Assembly (NCBI GenBank): GCA_002103105.1
Contig: DAAY01000003.1
Span: forward strand, 620,001 to 684,000
Source: Candidatus Gastranaerophilales bacterium HUM_1
Lineage (GTDB): Bacteria; Cyanobacteriota; Vampirovibrionia; Gastranaerophilales; Gastranaerophilaceae
Direction of reading: 5' to 3'
DNA: 64,000 nt
The position numbers were made by a program, and so were the translations under genes. Below are positions 26,157-34,575 of the stretch, piece by piece. A model generated the notes under the pieces. It searched no databases. It was not told the DNA's origin and saw nothing but the letters and a program-made list of their open reading frames with translations. Within the stretch, counting starts at the first letter, position 1; each line of letters opens with the position of its first letter.

Positions 26157-27381
26157 TGTTTACTACTACCTTGTTCCTTCCAGTATTTTTGGCTTGATAA
26201 AGAGCTTTGTCTGCTTTTTTCAATAGTTCTTCTTCGTTGTCATCTGCTTGCATTTCGTATATGCCAAGGCTCAATGTTACTTGAATTTCTTTTGTTTCGC
26301 TGTCAGGGTTAACTTTTGAAATATCAATAACCTTGTCTTCAATTGTTTTTCTTAGACGTTCTGCAACCATTTGTGCTTCATTTATTTTGGTGAATGGGAG
26401 GAGGATTGAAAATTCTTCTCCACCATATCGTCCAGCAATATCGTATTCTCTTAACTGGCCTCTAATAATTTTTGCAATTGATTTTAATACTAAATCTCCG
26501 ACTGCGTGTCCGTATGTGTCGTTAACTTTTTTGAAAAAGTCAATGTCTGTCATAATTCCGCAAAGAGGAGCTTTTTGACGTTTCGCATTTGATACTTCTT
26601 GTTTTAAACGTTCTTCTAATTGTCTGCGGTTGTAAAAACCAGTTAAAGCATCAAGTGTTGCGTGTTTTAATATCTCTGCATAAACATTTGCTCTGTTTAT
26701 TGTTGTTGCGATTTGTTTTGAAAGTTGTTGAAGATATTCTCTATCTTTTGGTGTAATTTCTTCGTTATTTGTACTTTTTGCAACTAGTGTTCCTACGTTT
26801 TTGGATTCACTCATTAAAGGAATGAGAAATGTTTTTTTGTCGCTAGACAATTCTTTGGAATGATTTCTCGAAACAATTTCTAGGATATTTTTGTCATTAC
26901 AAGCGGTAGGCCAAGCCAGTGCGTTTACTCCAACATTTTCATCTCTGATAAAAATATAAATCAAGTAATCAGTAAAGAATTTATCCAACATTTCACCCAC
27001 AATTGGGATTACGTAGTTTAATTCGTATTGTGTTTCTATGATTTTTGCAATATTTTTCATCGTATCGTGAAAATCAATGTCTTTTTGCATTTTTTCAGAA
27101 AGCAAAATGTTTTGGATTTTCAAGGAAATAAACGGTGCTGTAATATCTAAAAATTTTTCAAGTTCAATGGTTTTGTTCGTAAATTCTAAATATCCGATAC
27201 ATTTTTTATGTTTGAATACGGGATATCTGTATTCAAAATTGTTAGGGATATTATCTGTGTTTATAAAAAAATCTTTAATGCCAAAGTTTTTGGCAAAAAA
27301 AGTTCCCAATGACGAGTTCAGCGTTTTTTCGCTGTAACTTTCATTAAGAACTTTTGAAAGTTTTTCTATATTACTAAGCAA
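26149..27381 (-). CDS. GAF-like sensor diguanylate cyclase
   Basis: 410 residues. The first 220 residues contain a GAF-like sensor region (ITAPFISLKIQNILLSEK, later VGTLVAKSTNNEEITPKDREYLQQLSKQ). Residues about 240-405 are a GGDEF domain: DALTGFYNRRQLEERL, DIDFFKKVNDTYGHAVGD and an active-site loop RYGGEEF. An inhibitory I-site RxxD (REYD) lies five residues before the GGEEF, so product feedback by c-di-GMP is expected. No membrane helices. Why it sits between yebC and tsaE is unclear; the overlap with tsaE is probably compaction. Confidence 0.9.
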   Translation of the reverse strand: MLSNIEKLSKVLNESYSEKTLNSSLGTFFAKNFGIKDFFINTDNIPNNFEYRYPVFKHKKCIGYLEFTNKTIELEKFLDITAPFISLKIQNILLSEKMQKDIDFHDTMKNIAKIIETQYELNYVIPIVGEMLDKFFTDYLIYIFIRDENVGVNALAWPTACNDKNILEIVSRNHSKELSSDKKTFLIPLMSESKNVGTLVAKSTNNEEITPKDREYLQQLSKQIATTINRANVYAEILKHATLDALTGFYNRRQLEERLKQEVSNAKRQKAPLCGIMTDIDFFKKVNDTYGHAVGDLVLKSIAKIIRGQLREYDIAGRYGGEEFSILLPFTKINEAQMVAERLRKTIEDKVIDISKVNPDSETKEIQVTLSLGIYEMQADDNEEELLKKADKALYQAKNTGRNKVVVNND

Positions 27382-27386
27382 ACTTA

Positions 27387-28136
27387 TTAAACCTCAACTT
27401 GATCCGCAATTTCATCTGGAATGTCGCAATTTGCATATACATTTTGAACATCGTCCAACTCTTCTAGTCTTTCGATTAATCTCATTACAGAAGTTGCTGT
27501 TTTGACGTCTGTAACTTCAATTGTGTTTTGTGGAATTCTAGTTAATTCTGCGGTTGTGCTTTTGAATCCTTCTGCTTCAAGACCTTCAACTACTGCTTGG
27601 AAATTTTCCACAGAAGTTAAAACTTTGTAGCAATCTTCTTCTTCAGTAACATCCTCAGCATCAAGATTGATTGCGGCTTCAAATAGTTTGTCAAAATCAA
27701 CAGTATTTTCAAATTCAATACTACCTTTTCTGTCGAACATCCAGCTTACGCAATTTGTTTCACCAAGGTTTCCGTTGAATTTTGTAAAGATACTTCTAAC
27801 ATCTCCAGCTGTTCTGTTTCTGTTATCTGTCATTGCTTCTAAAACAACTGCAACTCCACCAGCTGCGTATCCTTCATAAGTTAATTCTTCGTAGTTGTCA
27901 GCAGCACCAGCTCCCGCACCTTTATCAATAGCTCTTTTGATATTATCGTTTGGAAGTCCTGCAGCTTTTGCTTTTTCAATGGCTGTTCTTAGACGGAAAT
28001 TACCAGCAGGATCAGCACCTCCAAGTCTTGCTGCTACGATAAGTTCTCTTGAGTATTTTTGAAATACTACGGCTTTTTGTGAATCTGTTTTGGCTTTTTT
28101 GTTTTTAATATTTGCCCATTTTGAGTGTCCTGACAT
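27387..28136 (-). CDS. yebC: YebC/PmpR family translation/transcription factor
   Basis: 249 residues, the usual length. MSGHSKWANIKNKKAKTD at the N-terminus and GLPNDNIKRAIDKGAG near residue 75 are the family hallmarks. Some YebC proteins relieve ribosome stalling at polyproline; others act as transcriptional regulators. It heads the yebC-GGDEF-tsaE-tsaB cluster, 5 nt before the cyclase. Confidence 0.95.
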   Translation of the reverse strand: MSGHSKWANIKNKKAKTDSQKAVVFQKYSRELIVAARLGGADPAGNFRLRTAIEKAKAAGLPNDNIKRAIDKGAGAGAADNYEELTYEGYAAGGVAVVLEAMTDNRNRTAGDVRSIFTKFNGNLGETNCVSWMFDRKGSIEFENTVDFDKLFEAAINLDAEDVTEEEDCYKVLTSVENFQAVVEGLEAEGFKSTTAELTRIPQNTIEVTDVKTATSVMRLIERLEELDDVQNVYANCDIPDEIADQVEV

Positions 28137-28280
28137 ATTTATTCCTCTTACTTTATCTGTATTTCTTCTGCCTTGATGATAACAAAAATTTATTTCATTT
28201 TCAACATGGGGATTGATTGAAAAAGTCTATAAGCTAATAAGTGGATAAGTTTTTTACAAAATAAGGCACAGGGTAAGAAG

Positions 28281-28583
28281 GAAACGGGTTCGGAATGACT
28301 ATTGCACACAACTCTCTCCAAGGGTAGAGAGAAAATTGTCTTTGAGCTTATGGCGAAAAGTAACAATTTCGAGAGAGGTTTTTTCTTTTTTCATCATCCC
28401 CTCTCCTAAATCCTCTCCCTAGGAGAGGACGTAATTTTAAAGAGATTCTTCGGAATAATTTGCGGGTTTGTATCAAAATTATAATTACAAATTCCTCAGA
28501 ATGACGGATATTGAGTAAAAATCTTACAAGCTTTATATACTAAGCAGTATCTCAAGCTAACTTGTAACCCCTCATCCTAACCT
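28281..28583 (+). repeat. Long direct repeat, left copy
   Basis: About 303 nt beginning GAAACGGGTTCGGAATGACT and ending CTCATCCTAACCT. Apart from scattered substitutions and small indels it matches 30001-30312 in the same orientation. Inside are a CTCTCTCCAAGGGTAGAGAG hairpin and a CCTCTCCCTAGGAGAGG hairpin. Together with the right copy it brackets the metallopeptidase-like gene. Confidence 0.9.
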
Positions 28584-28646
28584 CAGCCATACGGCACGCA
28601 GTTTCACTCGACTCAACTTCGTTTCGTCGGTTCAGCTAGTGTCCCT
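28584..28646 (+). repeat. 63-nt repeat core, copy D
   Basis: Same core as at 12155 and 17566, here attached to the right end of the left long direct repeat. The right long repeat lacks it and continues directly with TCTCCCTCGGGAGAAGG, showing core-plus and core-minus forms of the same palindrome. Confidence 0.9.
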
Positions 28647-28688
28647 CGGAAGAGGATGAAATTTAACAAAGAGATACTCCTCAATACG

Positions 28689-29798
28689 CTATGTAGATTG
28701 AGTCTTGAACAAACCTTTTACTTTTATTATCTTATGTTCTCCATTAATTTTTTTGTTAAGTACGTCCGTCATTGAATCTAAAGAATTCACCTCAGAAGAT
28801 GGATTTGCCCCAACATAAGAAGATGTAGGTAATCCCGTCTGAACTTTTTTTGCAACTTTCGTCTTATTATCACCTATATATTCTAAATTCTTCAGAATTT
28901 CATTTTTTAATACTTTGCTTGTTCGTTTATAAATTTCTGATACCAAACCTTGACTAGTTATATTTTCCGAACCTGTCATATATCTTTTTACCGCATCCCC
29001 AGCTGCGTAGGCACGAACTTCATCATCTAAAGTATTCTTAACTGTTACTAAATCAACAAAAGAATCTTTATTTTTAGGATTAATATGACGTCTAGTTATT
29101 GCTCTGATATAGGCATCAACACGCTTATCATCAGTCAAACCAGTAAAATTTTTACTTTTCAAAAGTTTTGTTACCCCTTCTGCTGTTGGTTCAACCCCTT
29201 TTAGGCCACCTGTCTTAGCTAAATATTCAATACCGAAATATTTTATTAAATCCATTTGAATATCTGACTCCAGTGCAATATGTTCATGGGTTTCAAACTT
29301 TTCAATTGGAGTTGAAGGTTTTACTTTTTCTTTTGGACTTGATATTTTTTGAACAAGTTTCAAAAAGATGCTACGTTTTGGGGTATGTTCATTGTACATA
29401 TAATGTTCAAATTCATGTGCAAAAGTTGGTATTGCTTTCGAATTGGGATTAGAACCATTAAGGCTAGGAACAAAAATACCCTTGGTTTTACCCATATTAA
29501 AATACATAGCTCCATAATCAGCAGTTGCAGAGTCAATAGCTTCAAAATTTTCACCAGCTGTTTCCAAAAGCTGTTTAAACTCATTTTTATCCGTAACAAT
29601 CCTTACGTTAGCTTTCGGAACTTGTTTTTTTATTGTTGATTGAATCAATTCTTTAGTAATGGGTTTGCCACTTTTAGATAAATCTACTAATTCTTTTCCA
29701 ATATTAATAGCGGCGTCAACGGATTGCTGCTTTGTATAATAACCAAAATGATTAGTCGTTTTTGAAACAATAAACCGTGCCATTTTTGATATGAACAT
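28689..29798 (-). CDS. Putative HExxH zinc metallopeptidase (accessory)
   Basis: 369 residues from the ATG at 29798 (MFISKMARF). That start has AAAGGAAAA 6 nt upstream and sits 17 nt from the shared motif; an ATG at 29852 would overlap the motif. His128-Glu129-x-x-His132 in TFAHEFEHYM is a zincin motif, and Glu260 in DDEVRAYAAG is a plausible third ligand. No signal peptide. The N-terminal FIVSKTTNHFGYYTKQ resembles YIISKTTQNFADYMSQ of the metallopeptidase-like protein at 45.3-46.4 kb. The gene lies between two 300-nt direct repeats with no neighbours, consistent with an accessory cargo gene. Substrate unknown. Confidence 0.7.
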   Translation of the reverse strand: MFISKMARFIVSKTTNHFGYYTKQQSVDAAINIGKELVDLSKSGKPITKELIQSTIKKQVPKANVRIVTDKNEFKQLLETAGENFEAIDSATADYGAMYFNMGKTKGIFVPSLNGSNPNSKAIPTFAHEFEHYMYNEHTPKRSIFLKLVQKISSPKEKVKPSTPIEKFETHEHIALESDIQMDLIKYFGIEYLAKTGGLKGVEPTAEGVTKLLKSKNFTGLTDDKRVDAYIRAITRRHINPKNKDSFVDLVTVKNTLDDEVRAYAAGDAVKRYMTGSENITSQGLVSEIYKRTSKVLKNEILKNLEYIGDNKTKVAKKVQTGLPTSSYVGANPSSEVNSLDSMTDVLNKKINGEHKIIKVKGLFKTQST

Positions 29799-29815
29799 TA
29801 GTTTTCCTTTATATA

Positions 29816-29838
29816 ATATCCCCTTATGAATATAAAGT
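29816..29838 (-). promoter_or_regulatory. Shared upstream motif, instance 3
   Basis: Minus strand: ACTTTAT (29832-29838), 8-nt spacer, GGGGATAT (29816-29823), 17 nt to the ATG at 29798, with an A-rich tract in front. Confidence 0.6.
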
Positions 29839-30000
29839 TTTTTCATTCCCAATAATTGCGTTGAAATTTTGTTTTGTTAAAAAATCTTAACTCAGGCAAA
29901 TTCTGTCATTCTGAGCGAAGCGAAGAATCTCAAAGTTAACAAATATGTCACTCCGAACTGGTTTCAGAGTCTCTGTCCAAACGCACCAGCTAGAGATTTC

Positions 30001-30312
30001 GAAACGGGTTCGGAATGACTATTGCACACAACTCTCTCCAAGGGTAGAGAGAGAAATTGTCTTTGAGGCTATGGCGAAAAGTAACAATTTCGAGAGATGG
30101 TTTTTTTTTTCATCATCCCCTCTCCTAAATCCTCTCCCTAGGAGAGGACATAATTTTAAAGAGATTCTTCGGAATAATTTGCGGGTTTGTATTAAAATTA
30201 TAGTTACAAATTTCTCAGAATGACGGATATTGAGTAAAATTCTTACAAGCTTGGCATTTTGAGTAAAGTATCTCAAGCTAACTTGTGTTTAGCTTAACCC
30301 CTCATCCTAACC
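30001..30312 (+). repeat. Long direct repeat, right copy
   Basis: Second copy of the 28281-28583 element, about 312 nt, starting at the same GAAACGGGTTCGG and ending CTCATCCTAACCT. It is preceded (29905-29935) by a GTCATTCTGAGCGAAGCGAA short repeat and followed by a TTCTCCCTCGGGAGAAGG hairpin. The 562-nt gap contains no gene. Confidence 0.9.
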
Positions 30313-30349
30313 TTCTCCCTCGGGAGAAGGAACAAATATTAAGGATATT

Positions 30350-30389
30350 AAAAAAATCCCGACATTGTTTTTCAATATCGGGATTTTTT
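30350..30389. terminator. Intrinsic terminator of the SLH gene
   Basis: ATCCCGACATTG (30356-30367) pairs with CAATATCGGGAT (30373-30384); A-run on the left and T-run on the right, so it works in either direction. It lies 26 nt beyond the SLH gene stop. Confidence 0.85.
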
Positions 30390-30414
30390 ATTTAATCTAT
30401 GTTAACTAATATTA

Positions 30415-31563
30415 TTAGTTTTCGTAAATCCAACCGTTTGTTAGGTCGATTTTTAATGGTTTTAGCAAAATCATTCTTGCTGTGCCATCTGCTGGAACTT
30501 CAAGTTTTTCGCCTTTGAATGCCCATCTTACGAATTTCATCCACCAATTTCTATCTTTGTAGATTTCAGCAGTACCGTCAAATGCTGTTGTTTGATCGTT
30601 TTCAGTTGTAATTAATGCGTTTTTCAAAACCAAAACACCATTTCTTACAAAATATTGTCCAGGTCTAACGTCAAGTAATTGCCCATTCAACATTGCACCT
30701 TCTCTAACAAGGATGAATTTTTCTTTTGTTACGTAGTTTTGTGGAACTCTTGCAGTGTACATTGCTCCGCCTTCTGAAGATTGTGAGCTAATGTATGTAT
30801 TTAATTTGATAGGTACAACTGAACCTGCTGGAATTATACCTACGCTACCTTGAACGGTTGCTTCATCAATAACGTATCCTTCGCCTGTTTTCTTTCTCAT
30901 TGCTTCTGCAAGTTTAGCGTTTGGATTAAGTTTTGCTTGTTCCATCATATTGTACAAGATTGCTGCAACTTCTGCTCTTGTTGCAGGTCTTGAAGCTTCT
31001 AATTCAGCTTTTTTAGCACTTGGAGCAACTACAACCATTCCTAAAATTTCTGCTTTCCCTGCTGGAATAATAAACCATTCTGGAATAGAGTTAGCATCAG
31101 CGTATTTTCGAGATAAAACTTCTTTTGCTTTTGCAGGGCTGATTTGTTCTGTTGTTAGTGCATTAACTGCAACTGATAGAGATTCAGCTCTTGATACAGA
31201 ATCTTCTGGTCTAAATAATTCACCTTTTTTGTCACAAGAAATTAGGTCAAAATATAGTGCTTTTTGAATATCTTGATATGCCCAATAATCTTCAGTAATA
31301 TCTGAGAAGTGTACTGGTTGAGCTACTTTTGTGTGTTGTTGACCTAACGCTCTAATTGCCATTGCTGCAAATTCTGCTCTTGTAACGTTTGCATCTGGTT
31401 TGAATGTTCCATCTGGATAGCCAACAATAACACCTTGTTCTGATAACAATTTGATTTGTGGAGCTGCCCAGTAGTCATTAGATACATCAGGGAATGCAAA
31501 TGCTGGTGCTGTCATTAAACATAACACCGCAACTGATAAAATTGATTTTAATAAATTTTTCAT
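30415..31563 (-). CDS. SLH-domain envelope protein with C-terminal beta domain
   Basis: 382 residues. A signal peptide (MKNLLKSILSVAVLCLMTAPAFA) is followed by three SLH modules at about 24-72, 85-135 and 150-215. The first is textbook (FPDVSNDYWAAPQIKLL, GYPDGTFKPDANVTRAEFA); the second and third are weaker. Residues 235-380 form a beta-rich domain starting GIIPAGSVVPIKLNTYISS, a pattern seen in VirB10-like and related sheath domains. In cyanobacteria and other diderms SLH domains tie outer-membrane proteins to peptidoglycan, a role that fits here. It has an own terminator and an AAGGAGGT ribosome site. Confidence 0.88.
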   Translation of the reverse strand: MKNLLKSILSVAVLCLMTAPAFAFPDVSNDYWAAPQIKLLSEQGVIVGYPDGTFKPDANVTRAEFAAMAIRALGQQHTKVAQPVHFSDITEDYWAYQDIQKALYFDLISCDKKGELFRPEDSVSRAESLSVAVNALTTEQISPAKAKEVLSRKYADANSIPEWFIIPAGKAEILGMVVVAPSAKKAELEASRPATRAEVAAILYNMMEQAKLNPNAKLAEAMRKKTGEGYVIDEATVQGSVGIIPAGSVVPIKLNTYISSQSSEGGAMYTARVPQNYVTKEKFILVREGAMLNGQLLDVRPGQYFVRNGVLVLKNALITTENDQTTAFDGTAEIYKDRNWWMKFVRWAFKGEKLEVPADGTARMILLKPLKIDLTNGWIYEN

Positions 31564-31753
31564 TTTACCTCCTTAACTAATAAACTAGACTTATTCAATT
31601 TAACATGCTAATTATCTTTTTTATAGCTTTTTGTAAAAATCTGTTACAAGGTTAAAAATTGTTTTAGCACTTAAACCTACTCACTTGTGCAATGATTTTA
31701 CTCTTATTTTTTCTGATTATTAAACTGTTGATTATATATTTTAGGATTTGAAA

Positions 31754-33847
31754 ATGCAAAAGAAGAGTTTTACTGTAATTATTTTGTTATTTTGTTTATT
31801 TAGCCAAAATTTTATTGTTTTTGCTTCTGAAAATAAATACCCCGATTATGCTTTTGAATATTTAGGAGAAGATAGGTTTGAAGCCTATAATAGAAAAATG
31901 TTTAATTTTAATTTGGGATTGAATAAATATGTAATTCGCCCAATTCATATTTTGTGGTCATCAATCATGCCAGAATACGGAATGGATAGAATTCAATCTG
32001 CTACAAATAATATTGAATATCCGATAAGACTTTTGAGCAGTTTAATTCAAAGAGATTTTGAAACTTCTAAGAAAGAAACCATTCGTTTTTTCACAAATAC
32101 GATTTTAGGACTGGGAGGAATGTACGACCCAGCTAAAACTTTATTCAAAATTGAACAATCTACTGAAAATATGGAGCAAGCTTTAGCAGGTTGTAAGATG
32201 GATAATGGAAAGTTTTTTGTGTTCCCTCTGTTATCATTCACGAGCTTTAGAGGTTTATTGGGGCGGGTATTGGATACGGCGTTGAATCCAGGTTCTTATA
32301 TTGCAACTCCAGTACTTGCAATTGTGAAAGCTGGATTAACTGTAAATAAAACATCTTATATGCAACCAATTATTCAAATGGTTGAATCAAATTATGCTGA
32401 TCCATATGAAATTGCGAAGAAAATCTATGGTTTAGAGGGTTATATAAAATGTAAAAATCTTGATAGGGTTGATATAAAAAAGGAAATGGATTTTGTTAAA
32501 TCAAATGATGATAAAAAAGTTGCTCAAAAACCAGTTATTCTGAAACAAAAAACTCCAGTTCAAGTTGCAGAAAAGAACGATAAAATTGTCAAAACAGAAG
32601 TTACTTCACAAATTTATATGCCATCTTTTTTGAAAGGAGGTGCTAATTTAGATGATTACAGTACTGAAAATTTTAAACTTGATGCGGATATAATTCTTCC
32701 AAATTTTAATCCTCAAACTCCTGTTGTGGATTCTATGCGAACTGCTTTATTTGACCTCCCTGGGGTTGATGAATCTATTTGGAATGAGTTATCTGTATGG
32801 AATAGAAGTTTCAGTCAACGAATAAAAACTTCTTATGTTGGGGTAACTGAAGGTCGTGCAGATTATCGTTTTCGCTATATCTTGCAAAAAGATAAATCTT
32901 CTCCTTTAGCAATAATTTATCCTTCGATTGGGGAGGGAATTATGTCCAGTCATTCTGTTTTATTGGCTAAATTATTTTATGATGCGGGGTATTCTGTTGT
33001 TATTCAAGGGAGTCATTTTCAGTGGGAATTTGTGAAAAGTATGCCAAAAGATTATCACCCAGGGCTTCCTGCAAAAGATGCAATCGCTCTTCGTTCTGTT
33101 ACTTTGAAAATTATAAATAATCTTCAAAAAAGATATTCTTGCGAGTTTGGGGATAAAGTTTTTATTGGTACTTCTTTTGGGGCTTTAACTTCTCTTTTCT
33201 TAGGAGATTTAGAATCAAGGGATAATGTTTTAGGGGATTCTAAGTTTATTTCAATTTGCCCTCCTGTGGATTTGATTTACGCAATGAAACAGATTGATAA
33301 AAATTCGGAGGAGTGGAATAAATCATCAGAAGATTTAAAACAGCGTGTAGCATTGACTGCGGCAAAAGTATTGAAATTGTACCAATCAAACGACGATTCA
33401 AAAAAAGACATAAATTATCTTCCTTTTACAGATGAAGAGGCAAAATTAATTACGGGTTTTGTTATGCACCAAAAACTTTCAGACTTGATTTTTACGATTG
33501 AAAATGCTTCTAAATCGGCGAAAACAGGTATTTATCATGTTATTGATAATATGGGGTATCGTGATTATGCTGAAAAATATCTCCTTGGTTCAACTGATAA
33601 GGATAGTGATGATTTGAGTTATGAAGTGAGTTTGTATTCAATTATGGACTATTTAGAACGAGCAAATAATTATAAAATTTATCATTCTCTGAATGATTAT
33701 TTAACGAATACAACTCAGCTTAAAAAATTAAAAGAATATACTGGTGCAAATACTGTTTTAATCGACAATGGTTCGCACTTAGGTTTTTTATATCGTCAAG
33801 AATTTATTGATAATTTGAAGAATACAATTTCAAATTTGAGGGAATAG
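31754..33847 (+). CDS. MlaA (VacJ)-like lipoprotein domain fused to alpha/beta hydrolase
   Basis: 697 residues from the ATG at 31754 (AGGA at 31743-31746; an in-frame TTG at 31748 is closer than usual). A signal sequence is followed by an MlaA domain to about residue 235 (DRFEAYNRKMFNFNLGLNKY, AGCKMDNGKFFVFPLLS). A linker leads to a C-terminal domain (360-690) resembling an alpha/beta hydrolase: the nucleophile elbow GTSFGA has Ser474, and a C-terminal GSHLGF supplies a candidate His. MlaA extracts phospholipid from the outer leaflet; a fused lipid-active hydrolase would be a notable combination. The usual lipobox is not convincing. Confidence 0.8.
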   Translation: MQKKSFTVIILLFCLFSQNFIVFASENKYPDYAFEYLGEDRFEAYNRKMFNFNLGLNKYVIRPIHILWSSIMPEYGMDRIQSATNNIEYPIRLLSSLIQRDFETSKKETIRFFTNTILGLGGMYDPAKTLFKIEQSTENMEQALAGCKMDNGKFFVFPLLSFTSFRGLLGRVLDTALNPGSYIATPVLAIVKAGLTVNKTSYMQPIIQMVESNYADPYEIAKKIYGLEGYIKCKNLDRVDIKKEMDFVKSNDDKKVAQKPVILKQKTPVQVAEKNDKIVKTEVTSQIYMPSFLKGGANLDDYSTENFKLDADIILPNFNPQTPVVDSMRTALFDLPGVDESIWNELSVWNRSFSQRIKTSYVGVTEGRADYRFRYILQKDKSSPLAIIYPSIGEGIMSSHSVLLAKLFYDAGYSVVIQGSHFQWEFVKSMPKDYHPGLPAKDAIALRSVTLKIINNLQKRYSCEFGDKVFIGTSFGALTSLFLGDLESRDNVLGDSKFISICPPVDLIYAMKQIDKNSEEWNKSSEDLKQRVALTAAKVLKLYQSNDDSKKDINYLPFTDEEAKLITGFVMHQKLSDLIFTIENASKSAKTGIYHVIDNMGYRDYAEKYLLGSTDKDSDDLSYEVSLYSIMDYLERANNYKIYHSLNDYLTNTTQLKKLKEYTGANTVLIDNGSHLGFLYRQEFIDNLKNTISNLRE

Positions 33848-33849
33848 CT

Positions 33850-34488
33850 TTAGGTATGTTGTAGTAATGCTAATTTTTTTATAATTAATTTTAAGTCTTT
33901 TTCTTCAATAATAATATTTGCAGCTTCTTTTAGGATTGGTTTTGCACAAAAAGCTACTCGAGTACTGGCATGCTGGAACATACTCAAATCGTTTGCACCA
34001 TCACCTATTGCAATAGTATTTTCTGGAGTTATTTTCATTATGTGTTGCAAAGTTTGTAGCATTTCTCCCTTGCTGGTGTTGAACATCATTTCTCCTCCGA
34101 CAAGTCCTGTCAAAACTCCGTCTTTTGAATGCAAGGTATTTGAAAAATCTCCATCAAGTCCTAGTATAGAGGCAAAGTAACTTGTGGCGTTTTTGAACCC
34201 TCCAGAAAAACAAACAACAGTATATCCAAGTTTTTTTAACTCAAAGATTGTTTCTTTGGCTCCGTTCATAATAGGTAAATTGTGACAAATTTTGTTAACT
34301 TTATCGACTTCAAGACCTTTCAGAAGGGAAACTCTTTGGGTTAAACTTTCAAAAAAATCTAATTCCCCTCTCATTGCACTATCTGTTATTTTTTTTATTT
34401 TTTCTCGGATTCCTAGTTCCTCTGCGAGAAATTCGATAGTTTCTCCGTCCATCAAAGTTGAATCAAAGTCGAATACTGCTAATTTCAA
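33850..34488 (-). CDS. serB: Phosphoserine phosphatase
   Basis: 212-residue HAD phosphatase. DFDSTLMDGE at the N-terminus gives the catalytic Asp pair, with the capping segment EFLAEELG. FSGGFKNATSY is motif II, and AIGDGANDLSMFQHA is motif III/IV. The sequence resembles SerB rather than other HADs. It is third in the same-strand serine cluster, completing 3-phosphohydroxypyruvate to serine. Convergent with the MlaA fusion gene, 2 nt apart. Confidence 0.9.
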   Translation of the reverse strand: MKLAVFDFDSTLMDGETIEFLAEELGIREKIKKITDSAMRGELDFFESLTQRVSLLKGLEVDKVNKICHNLPIMNGAKETIFELKKLGYTVVCFSGGFKNATSYFASILGLDGDFSNTLHSKDGVLTGLVGGEMMFNTSKGEMLQTLQHIMKITPENTIAIGDGANDLSMFQHASTRVAFCAKPILKEAANIIIEEKDLKLIIKKLALLQHT

Positions 34489-34518
34489 ATTATTTGCTCC
34501 TTTTTAATTATGTTTAAT

Positions 34519-34563
34519 ATCTCACTCTCCCCCTCTTCTGTAAAAGTAGAGAGGGAGTGAGAT
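34519..34563. repeat. Palindrome between serA and serB
   Basis: ATCTCACTCTCCCCCTCT pairs with AGAGGGAGTGAGAT across an approximately 13-nt loop. It resembles the CCCCTC/GAGGGG arms of the intergenic repeat. In transcripts it may attenuate or protect between the two serine genes. Confidence 0.6.
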
Positions 34564-34575
34564 AAAAGTGTTTGT

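Noticed and set aside
29799..29852. Longer N-terminus (start at 29852) for the metallopeptidase-like protein
   Set aside because: It would place the shared upstream motif and the SD inside the coding region; the ATG at 29798 fits the SD and the motif spacing of the other genes.
28281..30312. Insertion sequence or composite transposon
   Set aside because: No transposase, no terminal inverted repeats, and no obvious target-site duplication; only direct repeats of an intergenic type.
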